Below are positions 14,052 through 17,159 of a stretch of DNA of 17,159 nucleotides, piece by piece; positions within the stretch are counted from its first letter, which is position 1; each line of letters opens with the position of its first letter. The notes below the pieces were generated by a model, which saw only the letters and a list, made by a program, of their open reading frames with translations, did not search any database and was not told the origin of the DNA. The stretch covers positions 1 through 17,159 of the forward strand of contig DMMW01000005.1 in NCBI GenBank assembly GCA_003452965.1, read 5' to 3'. Source of the DNA: Elusimicrobiota bacterium (GTDB lineage: Bacteria; Elusimicrobiota; UBA8919). The position numbers and the translations under genes were made by a program.

Positions 14052-14080
14052 ATTGCTCCTCCCACAAAAAAATATCACGA

Positions 14081-16903
14081 CTATTTTATTTTCTGATACT
14101 GATATAACATATTAAGATTATCCCAAGCTTGTTTATACCCAGGATCTATTTCAAGAGCTTTATTATATTCTTTTATTGCTTTATTATACTCTTTTTTGGA
14201 AAAATATACTATCCCAAGATTATTATATGCTTCTGCATAACGAGGCTTTAATTCAATAGCTTTTGTATATACCTGTATCGCTTTTCCGTATTCTTTCAAG
14301 ATATAAAATGCTATTCCAAGATTGTTATACGCTTCGGAATAACCGGGATTAGATTTAATAGCTCTGAAATACTCTTTTATTGCTTTCTTGTATTCTTTAT
14401 AATAATAATATGTTAATCCAAGATTATAATAAGCTTCAGCAAAATTGGGGTTTATTTTTATTGCCTTTTTATATGCTTTTATTGCTTTCTTGTATTCTTT
14501 TTGTTCACAATATACTATACCAAGATGATTATATGCATTTGAAAACATAGGATTAATTTTTATACACTTATTATAATCATAAATCGCATTATTATAATCC
14601 CTCGAAGACTTATAAACATTACCTCTCGCATAATATGCAACAGCATTGCCAGAGTTGAATGAGATAATCGTATTAATATCCGCAATTGCATTAGTAAAAT
14701 TCTTAGTTGATTTATAAGATTCCGCACGATAATAATACGCTTTAATATAATTATTATCCAGTTTTATCGCTTTATTGTAATCTGTAATCGCTTCCTTAAA
14801 TTTATTTTCTACAAAAAAAGATGCTGCTTTAATAAAATAATCTTTTGCATCTTTGTTTGTTGTATTAATATTTTTAAATTCGCCATATTTTTTTTGTAAA
14901 ACTGATGCTCTGTCAAAACAGATTACTGTTTCACCCGTATTTTTTACTTTACTCATCGTCCAGCCTTTTTCTTCCCAAGCAGGAATATAATTCGAATTTA
15001 TCTTGATAGCATTATCAAATGCAATATTAGCATTATTAAAATCATACGAATTATACAACTCCATTCCCCTTTTTACCCAATCCTTCGCAGTTACCGGAAT
15101 AGTTTTATTTTGCTTTCCTTCAATAGCAAGTTCGCTATATGAATTTATTTTGGGCAAATAATTTAATATTATTTTTTGTTTTGTTCCTACAGGGAAGTTC
15201 TCGTCCAGATAAACTGTCAAAAGCCCCCATTTTTTCGGCAACCATGTTTTATTTAGTGTCACACCGCGTGTTTTTTTGGATATTTGCCAACCGGGAAAAT
15301 AGTTTATATTTATCGGTATTTCTAAGTTACTTCGCTTAGTATTAAATACTTCTACAAATATTTTGGAAGGTGAAATCCATTCTATCTTTACGTTTGAATT
15401 TTTATTATACAAATCAATTGGTCCGCTTTTAACTAAAGAATGTCTTAAAAAACCAAATTCATCATAACCTAAAATACTGTCATAAAACTGCAATATACCT
15501 TTGTTATTTTGAATATATGTAGACATTAAATCGCTTTCAAAATATGTATTATCTTTAAAAAGATTCCAATCAGGACCTTTACTATGTTCAAAATAATTAT
15601 TTTTGTTAAAATATGCCTTATTGTTAAACGGAAAAAAGGTTTGTATATAATCTAAATTTGGTTTATTTATCCTAAAATAATCCAAAAATACGAATAAACA
15701 AATACCAATTAAAATTAAATTAACATTTGTCTTAAAAATATTCTTGATATTATAAAGTCCTAATGTTGAAAAATAAGCAATCGGCAACATTAATAAACCT
15801 ATAAACCATGATGGCATGTGAAGAGAACCTAATATTAAATTTTTTGATAAAACCGACCAAAATGGATTTAACTTGCCGGGATAAATGAATAAAGTAATCG
15901 CCATTATTATGTACATTGATAAACTGAATTTTGGAAATTTATGTTCTTTAATATTAAATATGGAAATTATAGCTAAAACCAATACTATTACCCCAAAATA
16001 ACAATTAATATCGTGAACTTTAACTGTATGCATATATTTATACGGACTGTTAATCCAGCTCTGATTGGGCCATATTAACGAGGTCATAAATGTATGAATG
16101 GTACCAATCCATCTTTCTGATACATAACCCATTGTAAGATTTCTCGGGAACCATGATAGTAGTTGGTATGAAAGCATAAATTTAGGCGATGATAATAATA
16201 TTCCGAAAATTATATAAAGAACAAACTTTTTAATCTTGCAAAAAGTAAGGAATGATAATGCTATCATAATAATAAATATTGCGGTAACATTCAGTCCTGC
16301 ATATACCATTATTGCAAACAGTATAGGTATCGTATATGAGAATTTATCATTTTTATACGACCATAAAAATGCGGATGCAAGCCATGGTATATATACTAAA
16401 TTATGGAACGTTAAATGTCCGATACTTAAATGCGAAATCAAATATCCGGAAAAGGTATATACTATCGCTCCAAATAACCTGCATATAAAATTGTTTATCT
16501 CGAGTTGTCTTAAAAGAGAAAACATTCCCAACATGCTGATTATTGATAAAACGACCAGTGAAACACGAATTGCCAACCATTGGTTATTTATTAGCAAAGA
16601 AAAAAACTGCGGAACGCTGACGAACATATTTTGGGGATGCGCCCATAGCGGGAAACCGCCGCCTATATATGAGCTGAATAGCGGCAATTCTTTAAAATAC
16701 AAAAATGATATTTTACCCGCAAGAAGATAAGTTATTGCCAAGTCAAAATCACCATATAAATATCTGAAAGGATATTTAAATAGCGGGCTCCAAAACAGAA
16801 ATGAAACTAATATACTAATTATTATTTCAAATCCGTATTTATTAATAATCTTTTTTATATACTCTATAAAAAACTCAACATTTTTTAGTTTCCTATTCTC
16901 CAT
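14081..16903 (-). CDS. YfhO/GT-C-like multi-pass membrane protein fused to C-terminal TPRs
   Basis: The 940-aa protein has three parts. Residues about 25-400 form a polytopic membrane region of at least ten hydrophobic segments; the first external loop carries YLYGDFD (~49-55), the place where GT-C glycosyltransferases keep an acidic catalytic residue, and GGGFPLWAHPQN follows, as in YfhO-type proteins. Residues about 400-600 are a soluble, beta-rich region. From about 605 to the end are nine tetratricopeptide repeats plus a partial tenth; units 5-9 are regular 34-mers of the type AYNNLGIVY...EYKKAIKEYNKAI.INP. This suggests a membrane glycosyltransferase or lipid-linked sugar protein with a protein-binding tail. 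The start is taken as ATG 16903; a TTG at 16918 is possible. Substrate unknown. Confidence 0.75.
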   Translation of the reverse strand: MENRKLKNVEFFIEYIKKIINKYGFEIIISILVSFLFWSPLFKYPFRYLYGDFDLAITYLLAGKISFLYFKELPLFSSYIGGGFPLWAHPQNMFVSVPQFFSLLINNQWLAIRVSLVVLSIISMLGMFSLLRQLEINNFICRLFGAIVYTFSGYLISHLSIGHLTFHNLVYIPWLASAFLWSYKNDKFSYTIPILFAIMVYAGLNVTAIFIIMIALSFLTFCKIKKFVLYIIFGILLSSPKFMLSYQLLSWFPRNLTMGYVSERWIGTIHTFMTSLIWPNQSWINSPYKYMHTVKVHDINCYFGVIVLVLAIISIFNIKEHKFPKFSLSMYIIMAITLFIYPGKLNPFWSVLSKNLILGSLHMPSWFIGLLMLPIAYFSTLGLYNIKNIFKTNVNLILIGICLFVFLDYFRINKPNLDYIQTFFPFNNKAYFNKNNYFEHSKGPDWNLFKDNTYFESDLMSTYIQNNKGILQFYDSILGYDEFGFLRHSLVKSGPIDLYNKNSNVKIEWISPSKIFVEVFNTKRSNLEIPININYFPGWQISKKTRGVTLNKTWLPKKWGLLTVYLDENFPVGTKQKIILNYLPKINSYSELAIEGKQNKTIPVTAKDWVKRGMELYNSYDFNNANIAFDNAIKINSNYIPAWEEKGWTMSKVKNTGETVICFDRASVLQKKYGEFKNINTTNKDAKDYFIKAASFFVENKFKEAITDYNKAIKLDNNYIKAYYYRAESYKSTKNFTNAIADINTIISFNSGNAVAYYARGNVYKSSRDYNNAIYDYNKCIKINPMFSNAYNHLGIVYCEQKEYKKAIKAYKKAIKINPNFAEAYYNLGLTYYYYKEYKKAIKEYFRAIKSNPGYSEAYNNLGIAFYILKEYGKAIQVYTKAIELKPRYAEAYNNLGIVYFSKKEYNKAIKEYNKALEIDPGYKQAWDNLNMLYQYQKIK

Positions 16904-16956
16904 TATATTCCAAATCAAGCATTGCTTTTTTCAATCATTTTTTTTAATTTTACTTC

Positions 16957-17159
16957 TCAGAGTATTTCATCATTATCATCCGGTTTAAAACTTTCTTTTA
17001 TTTCTTTAGCAAAATTATTATTGTGTTTTATATTTATTAATGCAATTATCAGCATTGCTAAAAATGCACCGATAGCTGCCATAAGCATGTCTTTCTGAGC
17101 ATCCCAAATATCGCCTTGCGCCCCTAAAAAAGCGATACCGGCCGCCTCATCCACATTTG
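16957..17159 (-). CDS. C-terminal part of a DUF2238/YjdF-like membrane protein (cut by window end)
   Basis: The reading frame runs off the right edge; the visible 67 or so residues are the C-terminus. The segment DEAAGIAFLGAQGDIWDAQKDMLMAAIGAFLAMLIIAL has the GDxWDxQKDM motif followed by a membrane helix that I associate with the DUF2238 (YjdF) inner-membrane family, of unknown function, followed by a charged cytoplasmic tail. The GTG at 17154 is probably an internal Val codon rather than the start. It precedes the membrane-TPR gene by about 40-50 bp on the same strand. Confidence 0.65.
   Translation of the reverse strand, partial: NVDEAAGIAFLGAQGDIWDAQKDMLMAAIGAFLAMLIIALINIKHNNNFAKEIKESFKPDDNDEIL

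Overview
The window is an AT-rich bacterial segment with eleven of its twelve housekeeping or accessory genes that can be placed on one strand (minus), one small regulator on the plus strand, and unusually many short palindromic repeats between genes. The gene set (ileS overlapping lspA, proC overlapping yggS, coaD, recG, mtnA, a PilZ protein, a large membrane-TPR protein) is bacterial. Small proteins resembling families common in metagenome-derived candidate phyla (a DUF5674-like protein and its partner), together with the repeat-rich spacers, suggest an uncultivated Gram-negative-type lineage such as the Elusimicrobiota/Omnitrophota/Firestonebacteria grouping. That placement is inference; no rRNA or other marker fixes it.

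Layout. (1) 15-3359 is an accessory module: a three-gene minus-strand operon (a 153-aa protein, a DUF262 + HNH nuclease of the GmrSD/SspE/BrxU type, and a basic 131-aa protein) with a divergent XRE-family regulator. The operon has a perfect sigma-70 promoter (TTGACA, 17 bp, TATAAT), and its -35 box lies inside a perfect 8-bp inverted repeat that makes a good operator. (2) 3416-6624 is ileS-lspA. (3) 6639-6964 is a repeat field with three copies of an ~86-bp unit. (4) 6962-7646 holds two small overlapping genes of unknown function. (5) 7738-8793 is mtnA, followed upstream by a GC-rich hairpin cluster. (6) 8962-10441 is yggS-proC, overlapping by 8 bp. (7) 10661-11134 is coaD, next to a 376-bp mosaic of dispersed repeats. 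(8) 11511-17159 is a probable transcription unit: a YjdF/DUF2238-like membrane protein (cut by the window end), a 940-aa membrane protein fused to about nine TPRs, a PilZ-domain protein, then recG.

Two things stand out. The first is the compact DUF262/HNH operon with its own regulator, promoter and operator: a candidate anti-phage or DNA-modification-sensing system with two unrecognised partners. The second is a family of ~23-bp REP-like elements (7-bp stem, AA loop, 7-bp stem, AACTACA tail) whose stems differ in sequence but keep pairing. They occur singly, as an inverted pair in the regulator's leader, and at the end of a gene, where the tail supplies the stop codon. No transposase, tRNA, rRNA or CRISPR array was seen.
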